Origin: a virus
Direction: 5' to 3' (one strand)
Length of the DNA stretch: 40,616 nt
Virus record (IMG/VR): IMGVR_UViG_3300028024_000169
Location: 1-40,616 of that record
Under the pieces are notes generated by a model. The model searched no databases, was not told where the DNA came from, and saw nothing but the letters and a program-made list of their open reading frames with translations. Positions 16,491 through 24,899 of the stretch are shown in pieces; within the stretch, counting starts at the first letter, position 1; every line of letters starts with the position of its first letter. The translations under genes and the position numbers were made by a program.

Positions 16491-17132
16491 TTAAGCTTCG
16501 CCGCGGCGCTTCTTGCCGGCAGCAACGATTGCGGCAGCCTTCGCCTTGGGGTCGTTCGGGTCGAGCGCTGCAGCGCCTGCATCGGTGCCGACGATCGGCA
16601 GGCGGACACCCGACATCCGCTCACGCAAGCCGCTCGTGCGCGGTGCCGGCGCCTGGTCCAGACCGGACGCGTTGAGCGCGGCGATGGCTTGCGACGCAGA
16701 CAGGTTCGTATCGAACGCGAACATGCCGGCCTGATTTACGCGGCCAGCCTTGATGCCAGCTGCCATGATGCGAGCACAGCGCACGCGCTCGCGCTGACGT
16801 GCGCCCTTCGCGCGACCGGCACGCTTGCCGGTTTCGTCGTCGTCCTCGTCGTCAGCTTTGGCGTCGCCCTCTTCGTCGTCATCGTCGACTTGCTTGGCAT
16901 TTCCCTTGTCCTTCTCTTCCGCAGCCTTGCGCGCATCTTCCTTCTCTTTTCCCTCTTCGGCCTTGCGCGCCTCGTCTTCCTTGTCCTTTTCTTCCATGCG
17001 CTTCGCATAGTCGTCGTCGGACTCGCCGTCGAGCCGCTTGCGGTCATCGTCTTCTTCTGCGCGCGCGGCCGCGACCTCAAAGCCGAGGAGATGGGCGAAC
17101 GGCATCGCGCTCGCGAGCTTCGAGAGCTTCAT
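16491..17132 (-). CDS. Charged scaffold-like head protein
   Basis: A 213-residue protein in the Nu3 scaffold position between the protease and decoration genes. Residues about 25-105 are extremely rich in Lys/Glu/Asp/Ala (long coiled-coil-like helices with acidic runs DDDDEEGDAKADDEDDDE). The C-terminal half is basic and Ala-rich and holds a RVRCARIMAAGIKAGRVNQAG helix. It has no recognised enzymatic motif. It may be the internal scaffold, or a head protein used with one; lambda makes Nu3 inside C instead, so a separate gene is a difference. Confidence 0.65.
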   Translation of the reverse strand: MKLSKLASAMPFAHLLGFEVAAARAEEDDDRKRLDGESDDDYAKRMEEKDKEDEARKAEEGKEKEDARKAAEEKDKGNAKQVDDDDEEGDAKADDEDDDETGKRAGRAKGARQRERVRCARIMAAGIKAGRVNQAGMFAFDTNLSASQAIAALNASGLDQAPAPRTSGLRERMSGVRLPIVGTDAGAAALDPNDPKAKAAAIVAAGKKRRGEA

Positions 17133-17156
17133 GTGTAACGTCCTTTGGGGGTTGGT

Positions 17157-18044
17157 TTAGGCTTTGCTGATCTGCTTGATCAGGGCCCGAAACGCGGCAT
17201 CAGGCGCCGCCACTTCGTCCGCAAGCCCAAGCGCGACACCCTTGTCGCCCATGAACGTAGCGGCCTGCGTACCTCGAACCGTGGCGGCCGAGATATTCTT
17301 GTTGCGGGCGACCGTATCAACGAACAGTTCGCCCATCGTGTTGATGTCAGCCTGGAAGCGCGCGAGCGCCTCTTCGGACAGCGGAATCTCCGGATGGCCG
17401 TCAGCCTTCGTCTCGCCGTACGTGATGAAAGTCACCTTCACGCCAGCGGCAGACAGCGCCTTCGACAGATCGACGTGCGCACAGATAACGCCGATGCTGC
17501 CGACGCCGCCCGTACGCGGCACGACGATGCGATCGGCTGCGCTCGCGATCGCGTATGCCGCGCTGTATGCCGACTCATTGAGAATCGACCAGATCGGCTT
17601 CGCGCCGCGCGCGTTGTAGATGGTGTCGACGAGATCGAAGCACCCCGCCACTTCACCGCCGGGCGATTCGATGTCGAGAGCGATCGCCTTCACCTCCGGA
17701 TCGCTGAGTGCGGTCAGGAAGTTTTGACGGATCCCGTCATAGCCGGACATGCCGCTGTACGGCCGCAGCGAGCCGAGCTTCTGAACGAGAGTGCCCTGCA
17801 CTTCGATCAGCGCCACACCACCGACATTGTCATAACCGGTACGCGATACGCGACCCGGCTCGGCAAAGCCGTACTCATCATCCTCCATCGCCATTGGTGT
17901 GACGGCCGAGCCGTCCATGCGCAACATCTGTGTCACGCCGAGGCGGTCAGACAGTGCGGCGATGACGACCTCGGCCTTGCGCGGATGGATGGCCAGCGGC
18001 GTGTTGAACATCCGCTGACCGAGGCGAGGCAAAAGGTTATTCAT
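17157..18044 (-). CDS. Head maturation protease, S49 family (lambda gpC-like)
   Basis: A 295-residue S49-type serine protease that trims portal and scaffold in the prohead. The catalytic Ser161 lies in NESAYSAAYAIAS and the Lys213 in TYGETKADG; the 52-residue gap is that expected for S49 Ser-Lys dyads. SPGGEV (127-132) and RTGGVGSIGV (177-186) are the conserved substrate-groove loops. The stop overlaps nothing; its start overlaps the portal stop by four bases, as in lambda B-C. Confidence 0.92.
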   Translation of the reverse strand: MNNLLPRLGQRMFNTPLAIHPRKAEVVIAALSDRLGVTQMLRMDGSAVTPMAMEDDEYGFAEPGRVSRTGYDNVGGVALIEVQGTLVQKLGSLRPYSGMSGYDGIRQNFLTALSDPEVKAIALDIESPGGEVAGCFDLVDTIYNARGAKPIWSILNESAYSAAYAIASAADRIVVPRTGGVGSIGVICAHVDLSKALSAAGVKVTFITYGETKADGHPEIPLSEEALARFQADINTMGELFVDTVARNKNISAATVRGTQAATFMGDKGVALGLADEVAAPDAAFRALIKQISKA

Positions 18045-19675
18045 GCAGCGCTCGGTTCAGAAATGGTTTCGGTTGCGTCAGCACCGGACATCCACTTAGG
18101 TTGTGGCAGTCCAAGTTCCTTGTAGCGCGCAGCCTCGATCGCGCGCCGCTCGGCGACTTCGCGCCAGTCGGTGCCCATCAGGTCCGCGCATTCGTCTTCC
18201 AGAGTCGAAAGACCGCCGTCGAGGCCAAGAATCGCACCCTGTTTTTCCTTTACCGGATCCGTAAATCCCTTGCCCGGACCCATCCACTTCGTGCGCGCGT
18301 ACGCGACGCGGCATTCCATATAGCTTGGCGCGCCGGCGGGCAGCGGCAGATCATCTACCTCCATCGATTCCTCGAGGAAAGCACCGAAAATTGGCTGACC
18401 GAAGCCGTGGGCGAAGTCACTGCGGCGCCTGGAAAACGTCTTCCACGCCTCGAGCATCGCCGCGCGGTACGAGCTGTAATTCACATCCGACCAGTCCTGG
18501 CTGATCTGCTGCGTCGAAACCCCGGTGCCGGCCGCGACATTGCGCAACATCGCAGCCTCGAACTCCCCGAAATTGCTGTTCGGCCGCTGCGCCGAAACCG
18601 TGTTGATGCTTTCGCCTGGGAACAGGATGGGCATTCTCACGTCGCCGAGCGAAAGCTTCTTCCGGTCGTGGAAGTCCACCCGCTCCTGCTGATACGCATT
18701 CAGCTTTTCAGAATCGCCGAACGCTTCTTCGACGAGATCCGGATCGAACGGACTCTGTATATAGGCGCCGAAAATCGCGTTGACGATCGCCGCGTCCAGT
18801 TCTGTCCCGTCGTACTTGATCAGCATCTTCAGACGCTGTAGAACGGGCGCGAGAATGCCGGCGCCGCCACGGTGCTGCGCCGCGCGATCATGATCGAAGT
18901 CATGGACGATTACCGGCCGGCCCCAATCTGTCTCGCGCGGGATGCGATCCCAATGGACAGCTTGCGCCGCGCTGAACCAGTCGCCGCCATGCGCGCGCCG
19001 GATGTGATACGCCACGGCCGCGCCGTACTCGTCGACTTCGACGCCGCCGCGCATCACCTGTTGATCGAACCGCAATTGCGGGTTCGACAAGCGGTCAGGA
19101 TCGATGATCTGGAGCGTTGTCGCATACTGAGCGCGCCCCGCACCGACCCGCTCCGGCAACCAGAGCAGCATCGCGAGTGCATCACCATCGACAATCTTGT
19201 GGCGAAACGCGAGCCGCATCATCTGCGCCACGGTCAGGTTGCGCTGAGCATCGCAATAGCGCCCCGGATCATTCGACCAGGTGCGCCAGTGAGCCTCGGC
19301 CGCCTGCCCAAATTCCTCCGCCCAAACGTGATCGAATGCTTTGATGCCCGTTGTCGCGCGCAGCGCCGCGTAATCGGGCTTCGAGATCGGCCGAAAGTCC
19401 GCGCCGATGACCGTATCGACCGTCCGCGTTACGGCTGCTGATGCCCAACCATCGTTGCGAACCAGATCCCGTACGCGCGACACGATCCGGTCGCGGTACA
19501 TGTTGAGCTCGCCGTCAGGCGACCACAAGTACGGGCGCCATTCGGCCATGTGAGCGCCGTAGATGTCGGCAGCGTCATACGGCACATTGCCACCGCCTAC
19601 CAGCATGGACGCGCGACTGGGCTTCATCTCGATCGGCTTGCCAGCCGAATCAAGGATCTGCACGGGAGCGTCCAT
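18041..19675 (-). CDS. Portal protein (lambda gpB family)
   Basis: A 544-residue portal forming the DNA-entry ring of the head. Family features include a Trp-rich region with YDAAD...WRPYLWSPDGELN at about 35-60, DRIVSRVRDLVRNDGWA, and HDFDHDRAAQHRGGAG in the middle. The start at 19675 (ATG, MDAPVQ) is selected because it overlaps the gpW-like stop (TAATG); the reading frame stays open upstream but without phage-like sequence. The C-terminus carries ETISEPSAA after a KYKELGLPQPKW-like segment. Confidence 0.92.
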   Translation of the reverse strand: MDAPVQILDSAGKPIEMKPSRASMLVGGGNVPYDAADIYGAHMAEWRPYLWSPDGELNMYRDRIVSRVRDLVRNDGWASAAVTRTVDTVIGADFRPISKPDYAALRATTGIKAFDHVWAEEFGQAAEAHWRTWSNDPGRYCDAQRNLTVAQMMRLAFRHKIVDGDALAMLLWLPERVGAGRAQYATTLQIIDPDRLSNPQLRFDQQVMRGGVEVDEYGAAVAYHIRRAHGGDWFSAAQAVHWDRIPRETDWGRPVIVHDFDHDRAAQHRGGAGILAPVLQRLKMLIKYDGTELDAAIVNAIFGAYIQSPFDPDLVEEAFGDSEKLNAYQQERVDFHDRKKLSLGDVRMPILFPGESINTVSAQRPNSNFGEFEAAMLRNVAAGTGVSTQQISQDWSDVNYSSYRAAMLEAWKTFSRRRSDFAHGFGQPIFGAFLEESMEVDDLPLPAGAPSYMECRVAYARTKWMGPGKGFTDPVKEKQGAILGLDGGLSTLEDECADLMGTDWREVAERRAIEAARYKELGLPQPKWMSGADATETISEPSAA

Positions 19676-19944
19676 TAGCGGTACCTGAACTGGATGGGTC
19701 GGCGCCCGCGCGAGATGATGCCGAGCTGGGCCTGCAATTGTTTGATGAGGGCGACGAGCCCCTGAATGTTCGCCTGCGTGTACGTGACAGACTTCGTTCC
19801 ATCGCCCTGTCCATACACCGCCGCCTGAACCTTCGTACCGGTCGACAGGTCGAGATACGCCTGCTGCGCATTGGCGAGAGCCGTTTGTAGCGCGGTCGTC
19901 GACATGCCAGCGAAGATGCTGGTATTCGGGTTGTAAAGGGACAC
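19675..19944 (-). CDS. Head-tail connector, gpW family
   Basis: An 89-residue gpW-like connector placed between terminase and portal. Like lambda gpW it has two helices around a QAAVYGQGDGTKSVTYTQAN hairpin and ends in a basic tail GRRPIQFRYR. It stabilises the filled head at the portal. The GTG start at 19944 has an AGGAG six bases upstream; the frame continues open upstream but overlaps the terminase without similarity. Confidence 0.85.
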   Translation of the reverse strand: MSLYNPNTSIFAGMSTTALQTALANAQQAYLDLSTGTKVQAAVYGQGDGTKSVTYTQANIQGLVALIKQLQAQLGIISRGRRPIQFRYR

Positions 19945-19952
19945 GGAAGCTC

Positions 19953-21944
19953 CTACGCAAGCCGACTGGCCAGCGTTTTCTTGACAGGTTGCGTTATGAC
20001 TTTCGGCTCTTTCACCAGGCCCGGCACCCACGCCGGCTGCTCCTCCGCCGCCGCGACAACTTCGGTTTCGGGTAGCGGATCTATGAACGTCGGTGCGATC
20101 GCGACCTCATCGGCCCGCTTATTCAGTTTCAGGCCGAAATGCATCAGCCCGCACAGCGCCGCGTAGCTGTACACAGCAAGGTCAAGCGCTTCGTTCGCGC
20201 GGCCTGGCGGCAATTCCCACACACGGAACCGTTGCCCGTTCACCAGCTTTGCGACGGAGCGCTCCGAAACGAGCTGCGCGAAGTAGTTGATGTCGCGATC
20301 TGACGGAAAATGCATGTAACCCGGCCCCGGCTCCTCAACATGCAACCGCGCACGAATTACGTCCTTCGCGGCATTCACGCCGATGATCACGGGTCGGAAC
20401 GATGCTTTCGTACGCGACGTCGGTTTCTTCGTTGGCCATACCGGCGAACGCGCACCGCCGCGCGCAGACTCGCCCTTGATCGCCCAGATGCGACGACCGA
20501 GACGCGCCTTGCAGAACTCGTAGACCTTTTGCGTATGGTGGCCGCCGGAGTCGATACACGCGGCCATCACTTCAAACCGACGCCCATCCGCGCGAACCCA
20601 AAGGCGCTTCAGATATGCGTCCACGCGCGCCCACAGTTCATCGCTTTCCGGATCACCTTCGAAGACAGCGTGATCGAGAGACCAGCGTTCTTCATTACGG
20701 CCCCATCCAACCGTTTCCACTTCGACGCGGTCATTCTGAACGTCGCCGGCGGCTGTGAGGACAGCGACGCCGTCGGGCACTTCTGCTGACCATACCTCCG
20801 TGCGCGAGGCCAGCTTCGCCTCATTCAACGCGCGCTCGCCGCGGTCCTCGTACGGCTCACCCAGCACGAGGTTAATGAACGTCTGCCGCGCGAGCGGATC
20901 GTCTTTGACTCGCAGCCACTCGGCAACGAGGTTAGGCCACGCCGCGTTCGGGAAAAGGGAGTAACCGGCCCAGATGTGGAATCCGGCATGCCCGGTGAAC
21001 GGCTTCGACGCGCGCCACTCGCCGGCCGCCACCATTTCGGCTTTGTCGACCTCGTAGACGATGCAACCGTTGTGCTTGCAGACGTAATACGTCGACTCAG
21101 GAATGCCGTGGCCGTTTTCGTCCTTGTCCCACTTCATGCCGTGGGGCGTATCTGGACCACCCCATTCGAGCACCTGGAATTCGCCACAGTGCGGGCACGG
21201 CACATGGAAATAGCGTTGATCGCTTTCGGCGAAGCTCTTCTCGATCCGGCTATAACCTTTGACCGTGGGCGTCGAGCCGAGCACGATCTTTCGGTTCCAG
21301 AAGGTTTCTGTGCGCTTCGTGCCGAGCGCAATCTGGTCACCTTCATTCCCCGCGCCATCGACCGGATAGGCGTCCACTTCGTCGAACATGACGACGCGCG
21401 ACGTGATGCGGCGGAAGCCGGCCGGACTGTTCGCGCCGACCAGTGTCAGGCTCGAGCCGTTCCGGAACGTCTTCGCCAGAATCGTCTGGTCGCTGTTCTT
21501 CGCTTTCTGGTCGCCAGCGATAGCTGCGAGCACCGGCGTATCGCGCAGCATTGGCGCGATTTCCGTCTTCGAATAGCTTTCAGCATCCTCGACGCGGGGC
21601 TGAACGACCAGGACGGGTGACGGATCCTGATGCAGGTAGAAGCCGACAGCATGGTCCATCAGCTTCGTGTAACCCACTCGCGCCGACTTCATTACGCTGA
21701 TCTTCTCGACCGACGGGTCTGTCACGGCGTCCAACATGCCGGTCTGATACCCGAACGCGCGGAAGCGGCCCGTCTGGGCGCTGGTCTCGCGCGAAAGCAC
21801 TGCGTAGCGCTCGGCCCACTGGCTGAGCGTCAATTTCGGAGGGGGAAGCAGGTTCTCGCGGCGGGCCGCCAGAAGACCGGCATGGAGCGCATCAAAACCC
21901 CGCGCATACCGACGCGTGTTATTTTGGGTTGCCAGCTCCGTCAC
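19953..21944 (-). CDS. Terminase large subunit (lambda gpA family)
   Basis: A 663-residue DNA-packaging motor. KSARVGYTK at 86-94 is the Walker A of gpA-type ATPases, VVMFDEVDAY at 184-193 the Walker B with the catalytic Glu, and Cys250/253/289/294 (CPHC...CKHNGC) form a zinc-binding insert seen in this family. The C-terminal half has the nuclease region (GDVQNDRVEVETVGWG at about 398-413, a possible metal-binding Asp). It cuts concatemers and pumps DNA into the head. Its start overlaps the small-subunit stop by 26 bases. Confidence 0.95.
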   Translation of the reverse strand: MTELATQNNTRRYARGFDALHAGLLAARRENLLPPPKLTLSQWAERYAVLSRETSAQTGRFRAFGYQTGMLDAVTDPSVEKISVMKSARVGYTKLMDHAVGFYLHQDPSPVLVVQPRVEDAESYSKTEIAPMLRDTPVLAAIAGDQKAKNSDQTILAKTFRNGSSLTLVGANSPAGFRRITSRVVMFDEVDAYPVDGAGNEGDQIALGTKRTETFWNRKIVLGSTPTVKGYSRIEKSFAESDQRYFHVPCPHCGEFQVLEWGGPDTPHGMKWDKDENGHGIPESTYYVCKHNGCIVYEVDKAEMVAAGEWRASKPFTGHAGFHIWAGYSLFPNAAWPNLVAEWLRVKDDPLARQTFINLVLGEPYEDRGERALNEAKLASRTEVWSAEVPDGVAVLTAAGDVQNDRVEVETVGWGRNEERWSLDHAVFEGDPESDELWARVDAYLKRLWVRADGRRFEVMAACIDSGGHHTQKVYEFCKARLGRRIWAIKGESARGGARSPVWPTKKPTSRTKASFRPVIIGVNAAKDVIRARLHVEEPGPGYMHFPSDRDINYFAQLVSERSVAKLVNGQRFRVWELPPGRANEALDLAVYSYAALCGLMHFGLKLNKRADEVAIAPTFIDPLPETEVVAAAEEQPAWVPGLVKEPKVITQPVKKTLASRLA

Positions 21945-22497
21945 GGGTTAATTCTTCCAGGGCTTCGGTGATGACCTCCTGCAGCATGTCCTGCAATTCA
22001 GCCGGCGTCTTGCACCGATGTAGACGCGGCGCCTGTTCCGCAGGGATCGACAACAGGCGCGTTCTGACCTTGGCGTATTCGTTCCCGACAGCTTTCGCCA
22101 CCTCGGCAACGTCAATCACCAGTCCGGATTCGCGGTCGTATTCGAGCTGAGCCTTCAGCCCGAGATAATTCTCTTTGAAGCAGCGAGCCGCGTCGAAATT
22201 GAGCAGCTCAACGGCGCCGGTCAGAATCCTGCCAGCGGCATCGTCGGCGCTCTCACCGGGCGCGAGCGTTACCTCGCTCCCCGCCTGGGTAACAGTTTTG
22301 CGTTTGTTACCCTTCTGAGCTTGGGTAACACCTTGGGTAACAGCCGGCGCACCGTCGCGCCGGTACCGTTTCAGGTTCGCGTTCGATGCATCGACGTCGA
22401 TCTCATCGCCCGCAAACACAAGCCAGCCGCGCTCCTTCCACTTCGTCACGGTCTTCCGGCTGACGCAGTGAAGTTCGGCAAATGCACTTTGGTTCAT
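21919..22497 (-). CDS. Terminase small subunit (Nu1-like)
   Basis: A 192-residue DNA-recognition subunit. Residues 1-40 form a winged-helix HTH like lambda Nu1 (NQSAFAELHCVSRKTVTKWKERG). A Gln/Thr/Lys-rich middle with three VTQ repeats is followed by a helical region likely to bind the large subunit (LNFDAARCFKENYLGLKAQLEYDRESG). ATG 22497 gives the HTH directly; a TTG at 22515 would add six residues. The middle codons create clustered nonamers (22286-22342). Confidence 0.85.
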   Translation of the reverse strand: MNQSAFAELHCVSRKTVTKWKERGWLVFAGDEIDVDASNANLKRYRRDGAPAVTQGVTQAQKGNKRKTVTQAGSEVTLAPGESADDAAGRILTGAVELLNFDAARCFKENYLGLKAQLEYDRESGLVIDVAEVAKAVGNEYAKVRTRLLSIPAEQAPRLHRCKTPAELQDMLQEVITEALEELTRDGAGNPK

Positions 22498-22514
22498 GTG
22501 CGACGTGTTACCCA
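22286..22514. repeat. Five copies of nonamer TGGGTAACA in and near the Nu1-like gene
   Basis: Copies at 22286-22294, 22304-22312 (reverse, one mismatch), 22322-22330, 22334-22342 and 22506-22514 (reverse). Four lie within 57 bases. This resembles clustered recognition sites of terminase small subunits (cosB/pac). Confidence 0.6.
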
Positions 22515-22609
22515 AATTTCAAAGTTTCATACCTAGACGTAGATCGCGGTGCGCAATTGCCCTCGACCCTCCGGGCCCTGGGAGGGACCCCGCCGGGCAT
22601 GGGGGCGAG

Positions 22610-23230
22610 TCACCGCGCGCTCGCCAGAGCCTTCGCGACAGCCCGGTCGAGCTCGGCGCGGAATGTCGCAGCCAACACCCGCTTGCCGACGCCGCGGTAG
22701 TCGAGGCGCTGCTTGACGACGTGCGCGTCTTCGAACTTGACCATCAGCTTCAGGCCTGCACGCTTGCCGCGCGTTTTCTTGGTGCGTTGCCACACACCAT
22801 CCACAAGTCCGGCTTTCGTTTGAATCTTGCCGACGAAGACGTTCGGCTTGCCAGTCAACCGTTTGACCAGATTGCGCGGCAGGTTGCCGTACTGGTTGAC
22901 CTTGGCACTGATGGGCTTCAGCAGCGCGTGGCTGTTCAGCTTATTCGTGCCACCGATCTCGTAAGGTAGAAGGTATGCCGCAGCGACTGGCTTGACATAT
23001 ACCAGCGCCACCGGGTTGGCCCTCGTTGCCTTCTTCACTGCAACCGAATTGACTGTGAACGGTGTTGGCGCATCGAGCACCTTTCGCATGTTTTCTTGCT
23101 CAGCTTCCTTGACCCTCGCCGCAGTCGCGTTGATGGCTTGCGCCGTCGCGAATGGCAACTGCTTTCGGGCAAGATCACTTAGCGCGCGAGAAACGCTTCG
23201 AATGTCAGATCGGACGGATAACGTGAACAT
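22610..23230 (-). CDS. Phage structural protein, minor tail Z-like/tail completion candidate
   Basis: A 206-residue basic protein, first gene of the late operon. LPFATAQAINATAARVKEAEQ at about 25-45 and LLPYEIGGTNKLNSHALLKPIS at about 87-108 resemble prophage minor tail Z or gp10-type proteins, but the match is by pattern only. Its place before the small terminase is unusual for a tail protein. It may instead act in head-tail connection. The start lies directly below the TATAAT promoter. Confidence 0.6.
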   Translation of the reverse strand: MFTLSVRSDIRSVSRALSDLARKQLPFATAQAINATAARVKEAEQENMRKVLDAPTPFTVNSVAVKKATRANPVALVYVKPVAAAYLLPYEIGGTNKLNSHALLKPISAKVNQYGNLPRNLVKRLTGKPNVFVGKIQTKAGLVDGVWQRTKKTRGKRAGLKLMVKFEDAHVVKQRLDYRGVGKRVLAATFRAELDRAVAKALASAR

Positions 23231-23263
23231 TCTCGATCCGCTTTAACAAAGACTGCGCAAACG

Positions 23264-23269
23264 ATTATA
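23264..23269 (-). promoter_or_regulatory. Candidate late promoter, -10 TATAAT
   Basis: TATAAT on the minus strand, 34 bases before the start of the first late gene; the -35 (AGAGCT) is poor. A strong -10 with a weak -35 and a Q-like gene nearby is what a late, antitermination-controlled promoter could look like. Inferred. Confidence 0.5.
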
Positions 23270-23292
23270 TGCAGCACGCATTAAAGAGCTCT

Positions 23293-23321
23293 TTGTCACA
23301 TGCCGATATCCCGTATTCAAT
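23293..23321 (+). promoter_or_regulatory. Candidate promoter for the lipoprotein gene
   Basis: TTGTCA, 17 bases, TTCAAT on the plus strand, directly before the SD AGGAGA. It is back-to-back with the late promoter. Weak match. Confidence 0.35.
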
Positions 23322-23337
23322 ACGAGGAGAGTCCTGC

Positions 23338-23934
23338 ATGCGTGTCGCAAAACTTGTAGCCTTGACGTCGATCGCCCTTTCGATTCTGACGGGCTGCGCC
23401 TCTACTCCACTGACGCCGATCTACGTAAGTGGCCTTTTGTCCGCTCCTTCAGGAGTTGCGGGTACCAAGCGTTTGAGCACTTCATTTTCTGAATCGACGG
23501 TCGCCGGCAACACAAAGATCATCGTTCCCGACCTTTTTGTGATCCGGGAGTGCAACGGTGTTCAATGCGCGGAGGGGGCAGTCAAAACGACTGTCGTGGT
23601 AGCCGTTGAACACGTCGATCAGCATAAAGCGAAAGTGCAAGTCACAGTGCGTGGTGACATTGGCGCAAGCCAAACTCTGAAATCACAAACGCCGGTCTCA
23701 ACGATGGAGACGACACGATCTGTTGATAACGGCGTGCCCGTCATTACAGACCAGTTTTCTCAGGCCCGCGAGGCAACGATCCCCCTTGGCCAAGCTCGAC
23801 AGATTCGCCTGCCGCACGACCTTCGCGCACAGATCTGCATTGCCCGCAGCGTCAACGGAATGCCTGACGGCAGTTGCAATTTCCTGCCATTGCAAATGAA
23901 CGAAGGCATCGAATCTTCTACGCCCTTGCTTTAA
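23338..23934 (+). CDS. Prophage-encoded lipoprotein (moron)
   Basis: A 198-residue lipoprotein with a signal peptide ending LTGC (Cys at about 19) and AGGAGA Shine-Dalgarno. The rest has no recognised domain; there are several Val/Thr-rich strands (VKTTVVVAVEHVDQHKAKVQVTV) and one Cys pair (ECNGVQC). It runs opposite to the late operon, so it can be expressed in the lysogen. This is the usual layout of a lysogenic-conversion gene. Function unknown. Confidence 0.7.
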   Translation: MRVAKLVALTSIALSILTGCASTPLTPIYVSGLLSAPSGVAGTKRLSTSFSESTVAGNTKIIVPDLFVIRECNGVQCAEGAVKTTVVVAVEHVDQHKAKVQVTVRGDIGASQTLKSQTPVSTMETTRSVDNGVPVITDQFSQAREATIPLGQARQIRLPHDLRAQICIARSVNGMPDGSCNFLPLQMNEGIESSTPLL

Positions 23935-24020
23935 AGGCGGAATCGGTCGCCGAATGGCTCCGATAGATATTCGGCCGACCTGAAATGTCGGCTTCGACGC
24001 GGCACCCGCGCATCGCACGC

Positions 24021-24314
24021 TCATGGAAGTGGCAATTCGAACAAGTCTTCCGCGGCCTGACGGACTGAGCTTATGCGCCGTGGTTCAATTCGGGCTTCGC
24101 CAGCGAATAGGGCTTCAGCAGCCTTACGGGCTGGGCTCCATTCATCGGCATCCGAGGTTGGCGAGCGACGTGGAAACTCAGGTAATGGACGATTGCCCAT
24201 ATCCAGCCACTCGCGCTTTGATAGCTTCTTTCCAGACTGCTCGACCCGCTTTCTCTCCAATGCGGCCAGCGGATCGCCATACATGTGCGACTCGAGGACA
24301 GATGTGCGTGGCAT
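24021..24314 (-). CDS. Hypothetical protein
   Basis: A 97-residue protein with charged, Arg-rich sequence. HMYGDPLAALERKRVEQSG suggests an alternative start ten residues in. A repeated AAEALF / AAEDLF pattern near its end (residues about 67 and 87) is visible. No function can be named. It lies between the (+) lipoprotein and the Cas2/GhoS-sized gene, apparently alone in its operon. Confidence 0.45.
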   Translation of the reverse strand: MPRTSVLESHMYGDPLAALERKRVEQSGKKLSKREWLDMGNRPLPEFPRRSPTSDADEWSPARKAAEALFAGEARIEPRRISSVRQAAEDLFELPLP

Positions 24315-24460
24315 ATGGGGAAAAGCAAAGACACCGCGAGGGTGGCTCGTAATAGGTGATCCAGGGTTTACGACTGGATTGAATACACTGTAGGCGACCG
24401 CACCTGAACACGAGGCGTTCGGGGCCGGACGCTGCCAACTGCATGCAAAGAGGATTTGGA

Positions 24461-24745
24461 ATGTCTCGCTTTATTACTAGAGTCGAGCTATATGGCACGC
24501 CGAGCCGGCAGGACTATGACAACTTGCATGCAGCTATGGAAGTGAGAGGATTTGCCAGAACTATCCGGGGAGATAACGGAACCGTCTATAAGCTCCCAAC
24601 GGCGACCTACTACGGAGAGGGATTGCTGACTCCCGAGCAGGTTCGGCAGCAGGCTGCGAACGCCGCGTTCTCCGTCTGGAACAGTTGTGCCGTCTTCACG
24701 TGCGAGGCAATGGACAGTTCATGGAGCGGACTAGAACTCGCATAG
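24461..24745 (+). CDS. Small protein, possible GhoS/Cas2-like ferredoxin fold
   Basis: A 94-residue protein. The pattern SRFITRVELYG, then MEVRGFARTIRGDNGTVYKLP and a TPEQVRQQAANAA helix suits a beta-alpha-beta fold, and the size and layout are like GhoS-type antitoxin endoribonucleases, though no firm match can be claimed. It has a good SD (AGAGGA). Being on the plus strand inside an otherwise minus early region, it may be expressed in the lysogen. Confidence 0.6.
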   Translation: MSRFITRVELYGTPSRQDYDNLHAAMEVRGFARTIRGDNGTVYKLPTATYYGEGLLTPEQVRQQAANAAFSVWNSCAVFTCEAMDSSWSGLELA

Positions 24746-24752
24746 CCGCGAA

Positions 24753-24791
24753 CAAAAAGCCCGCGAGGTATTCACCTGGCGGGCTCTATTT
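24753..24791. terminator. Shared bidirectional terminator
   Basis: Stem AGCCCGC / GCGGGCT (24758-24764 and 24779-24785) with inner AGGT/ACCT pairing. On the minus strand it is followed by TTTTTG, on the plus strand by CTATTT. It separates the convergent 24461-24745 and 24900-25904 genes. Confidence 0.7.
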
Positions 24792-24899
24792 CCACTCGGC
24801 GAACCTCTCCCCGCAGGGAGAAGTCTCGCACTTAAGCGGTATCGGTCATCTGGCATCTAGAATACAACAGAATTTACTGGTTTACAACAGTCCGTTCGA

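Noticed and set aside
23945-23980. GGTCG-CGAAT/ATTCGGCCGACC hairpin after the lipoprotein
   Set aside because: Stem has a bulge and no T-run, so not called a terminator.
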